64,000 nt of DNA from Pseudoips prasinana (GCA_951640165.1 OX621234.1:33050549-33114548); one strand, 5' to 3'. Positions 11,419 to 23,937 are shown, counted from the first letter of the stretch. Program-made: numbers and translations. Notes: generated by a model from the sequence alone, not told the origin.

Positions 11419-12149
11419 TATAAAATGTATCATTTGATTTTCTTTTGTGAATTTTGATGAAAATATCAGACAACTTAATGTTAAGCTTGGTAGCGATCGG
11501 ATTTACAGATGTTTTTTAATTATTATGCTTTATATCATCCAAACGACGTCCAGCTGGAAAAAAAGACCTGTTTCATATGGCCCATACAAATTTAAATGTT
11601 TGTTAAAACGGCTGACCGGATTTTTATGAAATTTGTATTGGAATTAGATTATATCCTAAATTAACACATAGACAACAATAAATTGCTAAAAACAAGTGCG
11701 GGTGGCTATGCAAAAAATCTAGCATTCGCTATGGCTTACCTATGTAATAATCATTATCACAATCAAGGCTCAAATTATAAACAAAAAAACATCGCTGAAA
11801 TAATGTATATAACATACCTTAATATAACATACCTTTAGTACAAAAAGTCGCGGATATATTGGACCCCGTACAAATCGCATCTGGCGCTCGACTGGTGCTG
11901 GGCATGGGCCCGATCCTAGAACAAAAAAGAATATAACTAGTAAAAGGGCTAAGTATAATATCTAGTAATCATATCTAGGGACAATGTCACATAGATCATC
12001 CTAGCCCCAAACTAGGCAAAGCTTGTACTATGGGTACCAGGCGACGATATACATACTTATATAGATAGATAAATACTTATATACATAGGAAACATCCATG
12101 ACTCAGAAACAAATATTCGTGCTCATCACACAAATATTTGCACTTTTGC

Positions 12150-12180
<31 letters not shown>

Positions 12181-12191
12181 TGAATTGATAT
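11419..12191. other. Unassigned DNA with an (AT)n microsatellite
   Basis: No gene recognised. A pure TA/AT dinucleotide run lies at about 12,149-12,177. Confidence 0.5.
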
Positions 12192-12510
12192 TTATATCGT
12201 AGTATATTGGGCTATTTCGCCCGATAAAGACTGACAATTATGTTTTATTCGACGGGGAAATCTTTCGAGATCCATACTATTTTTATACATATCGGTTGTT
12301 ATAAAAAATACATAGTTGATTAGTCTAACGGAGATAAGGAGGTCATGGAATGAAAACCCGGGACAGGCCCAAAGTCTTAGGGATTTTCTATCAAGTGAAA
12401 CTACCAGTAACACCCCCGACTTTAGTTTTACACCCTCTCGTACCAACACCATCGGCCCCGCTCCCGATCTGTCCCCAGTCGTGGCGGATAATTTATCATT
12501 CTAATAGATG
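12192..12510. other. Unassigned segment with facing open frames
   Basis: Frames on both strands are open (plus 12,316-12,504; minus 12,192-12,452). The plus frame is hydrophilic and rich in Ser, Thr and Pro, less AT-biased than its surroundings. It could be a decayed transposon piece; I cannot assign it. Confidence 0.25.
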
Positions 12511-12594
12511 ATAATGAAGAATAGAGTGCATCTGTTTTTATGTAAATACTCGAGGTCTATATAATAATATCCCGCGTCATTCGTTACACACGGC

Positions 12595-12805
12595 CATCTG
12601 ATCCCAAAGTATGCAGAGCTCTTACTATAGAAATTAGGCAACTGATACTGGTTTTTTTTCTAAATACATACTTATATAGATAATTACACCCAGACTCAGG
12701 GCAAACAGACATGTTAGTGTACACAAATATCTTTGCTGGGTGGGAAACAAACCCACGATGCGGCGTGAAAGCCACGCATTTACCAACCAACGCGGCACAA
12801 ACAAC
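12595..12805 (-). mobile_element. tRNA-derived SINE, group A
   Basis: Low end ccatctgatcccaaagtatg is the inverted 3' tail. The high end holds the inverted head with box B-like gtgggaaacaaacccacgat. The middle has cacccagactcaggg, as in the other copies. Confidence 0.6.
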
Positions 12806-13102
12806 GCCAACCAGCCGTGTGCCTTGTAGTTAGCTGGTCATCCATGATCCTTAACCCGAAATTAAGACAAGATCACTATGCATTTGTAGGTAATAAGAGT
12901 TCGTACCTGGCGGCACATCGGTTGTCCGATGATTTTTCTATTAGATTCTTTATATTTATGTTGACAACAGGCCTTTCTGGAGAAGGGACCCCACAGGGAC
13001 ATAGCCTTTTTTCAGTAATGCAGCTGCAATAGAAAGAATCAGTTAAAATTACGTCACTCCAATCGATTACACTTTATCTAATAGTAACATAAAAATACAA
13101 AC
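12806..13102. other. Unassigned DNA downstream of the RING exon
   Basis: On the minus strand this would be intron following the donor at 13,102. No further RING half was found here. Confidence 0.35.
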
Positions 13103-13485
13103 GTTGTGCATCGCGTGTGGCCACATTGTCCGGTGACTGGAGCTCGGGGTAAAAATCCACAATCATAGCAGCAGATATACTCCAAGTGGACATTCCTAAT
13201 AGAGCGCACCAATCTAATAAGACTATCGGCGGCTCGTGAAGACAGCGGAGTCGACCGCGGCATGACAGGAGGTATATCTTCAACCCGTTTTCTGTTCTGT
13301 GGCGGCTCTTGTGATTTATCCAATATAATACATTTTCTCTTTAACGTTTTACAGCCATCCACTGAAATTTGTTTGTCAATATATTCTTCTTCTTCATCAT
13401 CCGACAATACAACATCTGGGCTATCGTCTTGGGATCTCATCATTCTTCTGGCAGTATGTACGGGGGTACGCATCGCTAAATTCGT
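13103..13485 (-). CDS. Host exon with first half of a RING finger
   Basis: Seen: a minus-strand open exon of about 127 codons. An acidic, Ser-rich N-terminal part (DDEEEEY) is followed by a basic patch, then CYDC, eleven residues, CGH, two residues and C. That is C-X2-C-X11-C-X-H-X2-C, the first five zinc ligands of a C3HC4 RING. An acceptor (tttttag) precedes at 13,486-13,487 and a GT follows at 13,101-13,102, so the second RING half should lie in a later exon at lower coordinates. Known: RING-HC proteins are often E3 ubiquitin ligases. The arrangement is loosely like LONRF proteins, but I cannot name it. An alternative start Met is at 13,473. The donor (GTTTGT) is weak, which is the main doubt. 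Confidence 0.5.
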
Positions 13486-14169
13486 CTAAAAATTGAATTT
13501 GTATAATTAATAAAAGAACATTTAGAGTTATATATAACTGGCACAAGTATGAAGCGGTAGGTTTTGTAAGTAACCTATTATGTAATTAGGCCAAGTTACA
13601 AAATGACAATGCAAGTCGCAGATGTTCAGAACAATATTTACACCGTGTTTACAAAGCCATAATCTGAATTAGTTATACTTTTTCTAATCTAAAACTGATC
13701 TCATTTCAGGTGAATTGTTAGGTTTTGCGATATTAACGGAAAGTTTGACTGTAACATTTTAGATTTTGTCGGCGTAAAACGCCAGATTGGACCTATGAGT
13801 CCTCAGAACTTATCAACCTGTGCTGACTGTTTGAACCGGCTTTTGGAGATATAAATTGGACATCACGTAAGATTCTCAGTTTCACAAAACATAATTTAGC
13901 GAAACTTTAGAATTAATATAATATACTAGTCATAGAATAAAAATAATATTTTTTTGATTCAGGTACACCATACCTATCACTGCGAATGGAAATCCTGTAA
14001 GATGCGTATATTCGTCCGAACGACAGGAAACAACGATAAGCGTACGTAAAACCATAGCACAAATAAACACTTATTAATAAAATGAGCCCTTACTAATAAT
14101 GAGTCAATTTAAATTTTACAATTTAATAGAAGCCGCCCGATAGGAACATATTAATATCGTAATAATGTG
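13486..14169. other. Unassigned DNA, probable intron or 5' flank of the RING exon
   Basis: AT-rich, no recognised repeat or exon. Confidence 0.35.
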
Positions 14170-14335
14170 CGTTAGCGGCGCAATGCAAAACTGTGAACTT
14201 GGCCTAGAACGGTGAAACCGGTTGCGCGAACGTCGATCGCACTTAGTAGATCTATCCAACTGACGCGACCGCAGCTCGCAGCGCTGATAGCCGCACTGCG
14301 CAGTGCGCACAGCAGTACAACCGCCCGTTACTCAA
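14170..14335 (-). promoter_or_regulatory. CpG-rich island, possible promoter or 5' UTR
   Basis: GC- and CpG-dense stretch with the self-complementary core gcactgcgcagtgc. It lies upstream of the RING exon on the minus strand and could hold its promoter or a noncoding first exon (minus-strand cgcgtcagttgg includes an arthropod-like TCAGT initiator). Inference only. Confidence 0.3.
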
Positions 14336-17300
14336 TATTTAGGTCAATACCTTACAAAGTTTGGATTTTTTCAATACAATTGTTTTATATGAACCTGTCA
14401 GTAACAATTCCAAAATAGTCATATTTAATTATTTTTTTGAAGGGAGGGTATAATATATTTTATTGAAGTTTATGACAATACCGATGCGGTGCAATAATGG
14501 AGGATTGATAAATGGATTATTCTGATCCAATCTTTATCACTTTACATTTAAATAATACTTAAATATCAGCATTTTCACCATGTAGATCATAATTATTTTT
14601 TTATCAAGTAGTTGTTACTACCATCGGAAAGGTGAGTTTGCAACTGCCATAGACACACAAAACTTAAATTAGATGGTAAGGAAGACTCGGCTGTTAATAT
14701 AACGCCGCGGGCCAGCTTTCAGTTGTACGCCTAGGCAAATTGTTACGTGTTGAGTTTTTGAGTGATAAATAATACTAATTAATCGGTATAGTCGTCCAAC
14801 AGAATACTTGACAGCCAAGTTCTAAACCTTTGACAGTGATACAAACACAACGCTAACGTTGTACCCGTGAAATGAATATTAGTGAAGTCTCCGAGTTACT
14901 GAGATTTGTTTATGTACAGTACAGACGTTGTCATTTCTAATGTATGTATTTTAAATAGTAGTAGATACCATTTTCTCCATGATAGTCTGAATACTTCCCA
15001 GCTCGGTATCAGATATTACATTGTATATTTTCAAAGTTGAAGATGCCTTACCAATCCATTTCATCCTTACAATATATAAAATACATTGGACATCAAAACT
15101 TCAAAGCAAAGTTCAAAACAAACAAACTGATTCCTGTATTTTTATGAGTATTCAATATAAATAATAATCCCGATTATAGATGACCAGATGTGTGTAAGTA
15201 GTGCAAATTCGCGAACGTGAGTAGTAGCCCTTACCTACTGTGCAAGACAGTACAGAGTACCCAAACTGACCACGTAATATGGACGCTCTCAGTGTTAAAG
15301 TGTACCCACTGACCTGGCGTCATCTGTGCAAAGTTTGTTACGCGGTTTTATTAACTTAACCATCGGAGGCATTTTCACTTATCTTAACGGACGTTGGCAT
15401 TCTTAATAAGAATGGCTAATAAAATAGGTCCTAATTGCTCGAAATCTATCAATCGCAAATATCACTATAGATTATTATTATATCATAATGTAAGAAAACA
15501 CATTGCTTTTTATTAACATAAACGGTCCTAAACAGACTGACAACGGCAAAGAAACTAGAACACATCACAAATAACTCTTATATATTATTATTATGTGTAA
15601 CAAATTATTATATCTAAAATTAGTTTACGACAAAGAATAAATACTCCATGATGGAAGGTTGAAGAGAGATTTTTAGTGTAGTAGTGTTACATAACTGTCA
15701 AGTCTAGGGTCTAGAAGGAGAACATGCAAGATGGTTTAATAGTGTTCAAAATAAGTCGCAGTGAAGAAAGAAAAGCAGCCGACAAAAATGATGAACTATG
15801 TAAACAAGAGATACCTATTACACAACAAATTTAAAAATAGCATAAGTACATGAAAAGCGATGTAATGAATATTTAATGAAGTTTTAATTTAGAAAACAAA
15901 CACGATCGTAAATAAAAAGATACTACAATAAGGGCACGTGCAAAAATTGTATTTTGCTATATGTAGTTTTATTTGCGATAGCCACTCACAAGTCGTTCGT
16001 AATAGGACACCCACATTACGTATATTACAGAAGTTAAACAATGGTGAAATTTGAGCAATGATTGTTCTCCAATTGCAAATTCACTAATAATAAGTCATCA
16101 TAAAATTGTTATGGGAACAGTACTCTGCCTGCCCGATACAGATATGCTGTGGTCGAGATATCGTTTGCAGCATTGCAATTGATTGAAATCAAATCGTGAG
16201 AGCGTGGATAGATTTACGAGTATTAATAGCTTATTTTCGAAAAAATAATGAAAACTGAGCAAATGAAACGAAAGCTCAACATGCTAAACTGCTTTGGCCT
16301 CTTAATAATTATGTTAATTTTAAATGTGTGGTGTATAACTAATATAAGCAAAATGTGCGCTGGAATGAAAGCAATATTATAGTGATGGCATAGATGGAAG
16401 CATTAAATATTGCTGTAATACCTCTGTACATTCGCATCGTAGTTGGCGTACTGATGTGCTTCTCTGGTCTGCGGTCTAGAATATTTATAATCAGATAGTT
16501 TCATAATTTGAGCACAGCTAAAATTTAATTTGATACACTAATAAATATTTTTAACATATTTTAAATGATATATGAGGAACTTGATTTGTAAGTACTGAGT
16601 TTGGACTAAAGGTATGCTAAGAATTGTCAAAAAGGAAAATCATATGGCTTGAACTTTTTCGATAAAAATATGGTAACTTAGGCTCCAATCTATAATTTTT
16701 TCTTGACCTTACAATCATGTCAAAAATAAGTTTAAACTAATAATAAATGTGAAAAAAAAATTTAAAAGGCGCCATCAATTGGTAATGATTCAATCTAAGT
16801 ACTGGCGCAATAGCGCAAGTCATCGTATGTCGTAAAGATAATGGACCATCGAATTACTTCCAAAAATTCTAGTACAAAGACCACGGTGCTTTGAAGAGAC
16901 ACACCATCAATCCCCAGTTATTAGTAGGTCCGATTGAGACTTGAACTTAAATTTATATAAACATTTAAAAGTAGTGCGATGTTTTGAATGAAGTGTCGAA
17001 AGGACTGTTATATGAACGTGTGTATTTACCAAAATAACGTATTTTATTTTTATAAATCAATCTAATTTTGCCATGTGCGCAGTATCTGAATTATTTATCA
17101 CAACAGATAAATAGTTAATCATCAAGGATTCACAAAGTAATTGTAGTTATTATGTACTTATATCTGCAAGCGAGAACTTTTTCATTTTCCAAATAGACTC
17201 CTGAAAACGGCCTAAGTTATTGTGCAGCCGCTGTGAGAATGCTTGCACACCATCTGTCACTTAAGCAAACGTTACACCAGATCGGAACGGCCGCACATTA

Positions 17301-17547
17301 ATGCGCAAATAAAAATGATAAAACTAAACGACATAAAAAGCATAATATCAGGATTTAGCATGTATAAATAATGGCTCAATTTGACACCCAAGGTATAAGT
17401 ATCATGCCCGACATTTTGATCCCGTTTTCAAATATTAGTCTTTATCTGGCAACTGCCTATATCCAGCAGACGCCAGATACTTTACGCCATAATAGTTTTA
17501 GTGAGCAGACTATAATTTCAAAAAAAAATATGTAGTTCGGTACTTAC
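14336..17547. other. Long unassigned AT-rich stretch
   Basis: About 3.2 kb without recognised repeats or splice-bounded exons. Unlike the rest of the window, no SINE or Helitron signature was seen, which would suit intron or intergenic DNA. Confidence 0.4.
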
Positions 17548-17607
17548 AAATTCATCCTGATTCGACCATAAGAGATCGGCCATCTGAGCGAGTTCTGCAG
17601 TATCTTG
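17548..17607 (-). CDS. 60-nt candidate host exon
   Basis: On the minus strand a pyrimidine-rich acceptor (tatttgttacag) is followed by exactly 60 open bases and a consensus donor GTAAGT. In frame 0 it encodes QDTAELAQMADLLWSNQDEF, an acidic helix-like peptide. Length divisible by three and strong sites on both sides argue for a real internal exon. The gene is not recognised. It could belong with the open frame at 17,770-18,021 or with the RING exon on the same strand. Confidence 0.5.
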
Positions 17608-17769
17608 CTGTAACAAATAGAAAAATATAAAAAATACATAAATATGAAATGTAGGACCTAGATTTACGAATACCATATTTAGTAGTAGTTGTTCGATAAG
17701 CCTTTGGGTTCTAAGTAATATCAGAAAAGTCATAATAATCAATTTTAGGAATATTATGTTCGGATTCAA

Positions 17770-18021
17770 TTACTCGTAGTACATATCGGTGGATACTATT
17801 TGACCTTGAGCGTCATTATCCGTAATAAGAATCCAAGTCAATAAAGACGGTTTTCGTAGTGCAGACGTATCAGTTGACAATGGCGTCAAGTACGTATACA
17901 GGGTTACTAGTAAAACACCAACAACCACGCTAGAAGAGATAGCTAACATCATAAGCAACAACTTTAGTTCTTGGAGTTTGATCATATCACAATACATAAA
18001 AAAAATTACAAGTTTTTCCAT
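17770..18021 (-). CDS. Candidate upstream exon with a membrane segment
   Basis: Minus-strand open frame of 83 codons. From an internal Met (near residue 13) there is a short charged start, then about 25 hydrophobic residues (LLLMMLAISSSVVVGVLLV), then a polar stretch: the layout of a signal anchor. It lies directly upstream of the 60-nt exon, but a clean donor in the right phase is not obvious (ga|gtaatt and aag|gtcaaa are weak). It may equally be a chance frame. Confidence 0.25.
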   Translation of the reverse strand: MEKLVIFFMYCDMIKLQELKLLLMMLAISSSVVVGVLLVTLYTYLTPLSTDTSALRKPSLLTWILITDNDAQGQIVSTDMYYE

Positions 18022-18219
18022 GTACTGTCGAGATTTGTAAAGTGGGAAATAAACACTTTACAAATATGCAATGAATGGACGCAATACGTCGGAAGACGAT
18101 GCACTTCAAAATAAAGAGAAAATGTAATAACATCCTCATTATTTAATATGAATTTTATAGCATTATTCGCAATACAAAGCGTTAATCTAATCTCAAAAAT
18201 GGGAAATCATTAATTGAAT

Positions 18220-18295
18220 CGTCTGGCGGGTCTCGAACCTGCACCACATCTACTAATCCGGGGTAGGCGGTCTGCGTTAAGCTACGGACGATACA
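18220..18295 (-). mobile_element. tRNA-like SINE head fragment
   Basis: cgtctggcgggtctcgaacc and ggtctgcgttaagctacgg look like an inverted tRNA T-arm and D-arm. No full cloverleaf is formed. Confidence 0.4.
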
Positions 18296-19013
18296 CACTG
18301 GTAGATCATATTTAGGATTCACTTGCTAACACCCTTCCGGAGGATGTTGGTATTATCTATCGGCTTTGTTTTCTAGTAGGGTGTGCCTAAGTTCGGCAAG
18401 TTCCTCTAGTGAGTTCCGTACCTACATTAGATGTGAAAAAATGGTTATATTGACTTTTGAACTGGACCGGCTAAATAAGATTCTTCGTGGAAGATCATTT
18501 CTTCTTCTTATTTCTTATCTACGCAGCTTCGCGCACGTTATCCCTATTAAATATTTTTCCGGATGAATAGTACCCGAAGTCCTTTTATATGTCATAAAAA
18601 CATGTGTTTAAAATGTCATGATATTCGGTTGCGTAGAAGCGTAACAAAACAATCACATTCGCATTTATAATATACCCAAAGCAAGAACTAGTTTGAACTT
18701 TAAAGACTTGTTGGAAGTTTATTTAAAAATACACACGAAGTACTATTTTAAGACCATTTGGCAAAGAACAAGATAAATAAATCAATGTAAACATTTAAAG
18801 AAAACAATCCCACGAGATAATGATGATTCTATGCGTACAAGGTTGACCCTTATATAATTACTACATAATTACTAATATATGACGCGCGCATAATATGATA
18901 TCTTAAAACTCTATACAGAAATTATTATCTATTACTTTATTTTTCACAGCATTAGATCTTCCTTATTCTTTCGCACCTTTTTTACTCTTTATAATTATTA
19001 TATTTATAGTATA
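18296..19013. other. Unassigned DNA
   Basis: No gene or repeat recognised. The plus-strand open frame 18,366-18,566 has no domain. Confidence 0.35.
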
Positions 19014-19252
19014 CTAGCGGCCCGGTACGTGCTTCGCTACGCTTTTAAGTAATAGTACAAATTGTTTGTATATGGGAGTATACAAAGATGTTGATTTTCC
19101 ACTTTTTCAAGACTTTTTTTAAATTTTCTCTGCGTACAAACCTTCCCTGGACTTCCACGAATAATTCAAGACCAACATGAGCCAAATCGGTAAAGGCGTT
19201 GTTGAGTTATAACATTACAACGAAAAGTGGCATTGATTTTTATATATATAGA
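19014..19252 (-). mobile_element. Non-autonomous Helitron, tandem copy 1
   Basis: Minus strand: 5' TC at 19,252 (TCTATATATATA...), 3' end gcgaagcacgtaccgggccg closing in CTAG at 19,014. No coding capacity. Followed directly on the plus strand by a second copy. Confidence 0.65.
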
Positions 19253-19302
19253 TAGATAAAAAAACAAACAACAAAACCCGTAAGTGATGCCATGTACAAC
19301 GT

Positions 19303-19570
19303 CTAGCGGCCCGGTACGTGCTTCGCTACGTATAAGGCATAGTAATAAAAAAAATATTATTAAGTTCATTTATTCAAACAAAAAAATATTTGAAATTGCT
19401 AAAAGATGTTGATTTTACACTTTTTCAAGACTTCTTTTAAATTTATTCTACGTACAAACCTTCCCTGGACTTCCACAAATAATTCAAGACCAAAATTAGC
19501 CAAATCGGTAAAGGCGTTGTTGAGTTATAACATTACAACGAAAAGTGGCATTGATTTTTATATATATAGA
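19303..19570 (-). mobile_element. Non-autonomous Helitron, tandem copy 2
   Basis: Same ends as copy 1: CTAG at 19,303-19,306, TC at 19,570. It retains a T-rich part that copy 1 lacks. It also gives the uninterrupted version of the site in which repeat D sits in the related Helitron at 31,007-31,864. Confidence 0.65.
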
Positions 19571-19620
19571 TAGATAAAAAAACAAACGACGAAACCCGTA
19601 AGTGATGCCATGTACAACGT

Positions 19621-20600
19621 CATAGACTAGGTAGTGAATATCTTCGATATCAGCCACCCAGCAGTTTTCTCAGAAATCACAATTCAAGCTTGCGTTTTTT
19701 ATACTTTTGTCACATGAACAAGAAGAATAATAATAAATAATAAAAATAAATTCAAAGTGATGCTTTAACACATAAAGCGTCCATTATTTATATTTTTTTA
19801 TAAAAAAAAACGACAAAAAGCACATCCCGACTTAGAACAATAATTTATCGGTCACACAAATAGTTGACCTGTGCTGACTTGAACCTGAGACACAAGGGCG
19901 CTGAGGTAGTAACGACGACGTTATATAGCTATAATATTATTTCTCATATTATCATTAAATATTTGTTTGTCACAGAGATAAATTGTAGACACAAAATGAA
20001 ACATAAACAGTAAATGAAACTTCCAGGAAACGGAATAACGGTGCAATATATATTATATAATATTCCCTCTCATAGCTACCTTAGTTCCACTTACCGCCCG
20101 GTAACTGATCGGCGAAGAAAATCATATAGGCAAGCGGTCAGTCTACTAGTGATCGTCAAAGTGTTTTAATTGCTGAACATCTCCGCCCTCCAGAGGGCAT
20201 ATTAAGCGGTGCAGGTTGTTGTCAGAGAACAGTCATTAGGCAATAGATAAATAAGAATGTTTCAAATATAGACTTATCCGTAAATGATCGGAGAACGACA
20301 GAGGCTCATATAACGAGACAATTGCAAATAGAAAAAGATCGTTTGGAAAGAAAAAATAGTAGACAGATACTCTAACGAGAGGTAACTTTATACATTTTTG
20401 AGGACAACAAGTACAATGTTACGGTATACCAGTAATACATACAACAATTTCAGATCCTTAATGCGGCAATGCACGACCCAACCGAGCCAGCAGCCATACG
20501 AACCGGCTAGATTTACATCTCACACACGCGCACGCACATTATTTGTTATACTTCAAAACATGTACTTGTGTTCAATAATTTGACGTGAACGATATTTTGA
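19621..20600. other. Unassigned DNA with a SINE B fragment
   Basis: At 19,815-19,905 a decayed minus-strand SINE group B piece is visible (cccgacttagaacaataatt, ggtcacacaaatagttg). The rest, including the frame 20,398-20,583, is unassigned. Confidence 0.4.
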
Positions 20601-20830
20601 CGGGTCTGTTGGTGTGGTTGGCAAATGCTTGCGTTTCGCGCCGGGTGTCGTGGGTTCGATTTCCACCCAGGACAGATTTGTGTGCATGCACATATGTGTT
20701 TGTCCTGAGTCTGGGTGTAATATATAAGTAGTATATGTAATATATCAGTTATCTGGTTTCCATAGTACAAGCTCTGCTTAGTTTGGGATCAGATGGCCGT
20801 ATGTGAATAATGTCCCAGGATATTATTATT
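20601..20830 (+). mobile_element. tRNA-derived SINE, group A, near full length
   Basis: Head tctgttggtgtggttggcaa, box B-like gtcgtgggttcgatttccac, body tgtttgtcctgagtctgggt, tail agctctgcttagtttgggat and cagatggccgt. The best-preserved group A copy in the window. Confidence 0.75.
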
Positions 20831-23040
20831 GAATGGTTGTCTTAGTTACTTCGGTAATATTTGCTTTTAGTTTAAATAATTTGGCATTTTATCTGATGAC
20901 AATGGCAACAGAGAAGTTCATTGACTGATAATAAAGATAGACTGCCGAAACTTGGCGTCAAGCCGCTTTGATTACGTAAGCAACATCTCGTTTATTAACG
21001 TTAATACAGAAACTTTTATTTGGAGACAATTAAAAACGTCCACACGTCCAGACCGAGCACCAACAAGATGGATCGCTTAAATAAAGAAAGCTGTATCTTA
21101 ATAGATTTTATTTTAAACCTAACGTTTACTGCCTTTTACTGCTTTAACGGACAATAAATGAGAGCGGGGTTTTAACCGCTTAGCAAACAAGACCACAAAA
21201 TACCAAGCGACCTGCGCCAGAGCGCGAGTTGTCCTTTGGCACGGATAGGTACTCTGTATGCACAATAAATAACCGAATGAGCAGTTAAATTACTTCATAC
21301 TCTCGATTTGTAATAAAATAAATTACGATTAGATTATACAACAAATTACATAAGTTCAAATTCAAATATAGACAGAGTTTGTAATTTAATAGCATTTCCC
21401 TACAGTTTTCAAAGTAATCGAATCTAAAAGTTTTTGTATAGGGGCCCGACTCGCACTTAACCAGTTTTCATCATCGCCAACGGTTGGCGTAATTGGCTGT
21501 TACGTTATAGCGTGATTTACTTTAACGTTACGTAACTCGATATTATTCTTACGACTCAAGGCCAAGAAAAACGGTTCTCTACGAGTATAATGATCTAAAC
21601 TATTTAACATGTCTGCCATAAATTCAGGCCCACTTTCGTCTTGTCTGAAATGAGAAACTTTACCTAGAAGAACTCAGTTTTTTATTGTTTATTGTAACTT
21701 ATAACTCCACTCCCAACTAACTTCTAATTGTTTATTATTAATACAACCAATAAAAATTTCAAATCTAAAACGTTAACAGTTGTTAATAAAATCATTTCAT
21801 TATCTTGTCGATAAGGAACTGTAGACTGCTCACAAATAAGTTCAAGTAACTATTAATGAGTAGCATCCTCATACTCGAGCGAGCAGAAGCCTACCAAAAA
21901 ATTCTGTTTCCTAAAGTCGTTTAGGTGTAAAAACTATATACCGTAAGCATTGAGCTACAGCTTCAAGTGACCTCAGAGAATAGCAGACGTTAACCCTATA
22001 TGAGTCATCGTCATCAAATTAGATTCAATAATTACAATTTTAAATTACCACAGAGAAGCAATAATTACCCGTTAATACATAAATTAATAATCATCTACGG
22101 TGTGGTATTGCCTCCAACGGTTCTTACGCAAAACGAAGTAAGCGCTGGGCTTACATAATGTGACCTAGTGGCACACTGACTCTGTAGCCAATGTAATACG
22201 CCTCGATTGCACTCAATAGGTACCAAGAACCGCGTCACCGCCTACTTGAAGTTGCTGCTTATCGTTACTATTGCAATACATCATTTGTTTGTTATAACTA
22301 TAAAAATCGCTCGCTATTCGGAGCCATTTTTTTTGTACTTGCTACATGTTTTAATGCCGTGGATCCCAGGATTCACTGGGATTTTTACATTATATACTTA
22401 TTGTGAACGTTGGTAATGATTTTTAGAGGCTCTCATACATGATGAACTGAGATTTGACCGCATTGAATTATATTATGCATAAACTTACATGAAAAAGTTG
22501 GATAAGTTAGGTAATGTTTTTACATAGATAATGTCAGTTGAAATCGAAATCAATTTTATTGATGCGATCTTTATTTAGTCACAAAGTATGCACTAATTCA
22601 AGTTGCCTGGAATATAATAATAATAAATAATAATGATAACATCCTGGGACAATATTTGCACGCGGCTATCTGATCCCAATATCGGTGTCACATCCATATT
22701 AATATATACATTTGAAGTCTTTAGCAATAATTAACTCTACCTACGCGGATCACTAGTTATAACATACATTATTTAAGTTACCTAGGCAAGTACAACAATT
22801 GCTCCGGTCTATTAATCCCGAGTTGGTACAATAAGTAAGAGACAAATTAAAGTTGGCGCCATTACCTACTTGCTTTCTTCAAAGAACACTACACTGTTTG
22901 CATGCAAGATCGCTCTCTAGTTACGTTGAGTAACTCCAACGTAGTATGAGAGCAAGCTAATAGAGCGTGCGCATGTATTTACGTTCATACATGAATTGTG
23001 CACTGGTAATATCTCCTGCGCAGATATGTGCATGCCGATT
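20831..23040. other. Unassigned DNA with repeat fragments
   Basis: Small pieces recognised: a repeat D tail at about 21,441-21,466 (cccgactcgcacttaacc); a CR1-like 3' tail at 22,545-22,580 (gaaatcgaaatcaattttat); an inverted SINE A tail near 22,645-22,672; and a degenerate fold-back at about 22,911-22,954. No host exon found. Confidence 0.4.
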
Positions 23041-23275
23041 CAATTGACTAGCCTGGTGGTCTAGTAGTCGTGGGACTCGTGTAGTCGATCGACACTCAAG
23101 ACAAATTTTTGTGTGACGAGCAAGATTATCTGTAATGTGTATGGGTGTAATGTATCTATCATATGTACATATATGTATTTAGACATAGGTATATAAGTAT
23201 GTTTACCAATTGTATGGTCGCCCTAGTAGGTTCATGGTCAGTGTTAGTTGTCCCTAGGTAATAATAATAATTATT
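23041..23275 (+). mobile_element. tRNA-derived SINE, group A, diverged
   Basis: Head gactagcctggtggtctagt, box B decayed (gtagtcgatcgacactc). The body has gtgtgacgagcaagattatc and the tail ggtcagtgttagttgtccc. Closest to the 4,219 copy. Confidence 0.5.
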
Positions 23276-23937
23276 ATCTTCTTTCTAATCTTCTGCACAG
23301 ACGTAAAGGCCAGTGGGTGGCAAGAGACATTATACGCTAGGCTATTGTATTACTTTTATTAAACATGTTGGTGCGATATTAAAGAATATTACTATTAGAA
23401 CAGCAAAGTGTATACTGATATATTCGAATAGGTGCAATTGTTAGGCAATACTATGTACATATATATTATGTTAGGTAACTAGGCACGTTCGATAACTCAG
23501 TCAGGTGTATGTTGGTCAGGCTTTAGCAACAAAATTATGAACCCGTCTAACCGATCGTCCAGTTCGGATCGAATCTAGGTATGTGTATAAAAATTAATGT
23601 TTGTATGTATGTCCTTTATAGAATCGTAAATCGTAATCCATTTGATCATGTGATGATCTTCAGCAAATTGTTGTACATGAGCCCACGAAGGTCTCTGGAT
23701 TGGTACGACAAACCCAACCAAAAACCAAAGACAGATGACGCCACTATCGTTCCAATTGTTTTTATTTTAGTTAGTGGCGTAGCAACTCGCGCAGATACAG
23801 ATAGTCGTTTATAAATTAGATCCCGCCTTTTACTATATTTCTAAGTCTGCTCTCTTATAGATGGAAGAATATTATCTATGCATTTCCATCTTACCAATAG
23901 TTAATGGTTACAACTTGTATGTCAGTTACGTCATAAA
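23276..23937. other. Unassigned DNA
   Basis: The plus-strand frame 23,581-23,814 has no recognisable domain. It could be 5' remnant of the following retrotransposon, but I see no motif. Confidence 0.35.

Larger units (their letters stand above)
19014..19620. repeat. Head-to-tail duplication of Helitron plus ~50 bp flank
   Basis: Each Helitron copy is followed by the same flank, ending ccgtaagtgatgccatgtac and aacgt (19,253-19,302 and 19,571-19,620). The repeated unit is therefore Helitron plus flank. This fits a tandem duplication or rolling-circle readthrough. Confidence 0.75.

Noticed and set aside
12149..12177. (AT)n run as an origin or regulatory site
   Set aside because: A plain dinucleotide microsatellite, common in this DNA.
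19014..19620. CRISPR-like array
   Set aside because: Only two repeat units, with Helitron ends, in eukaryotic DNA.
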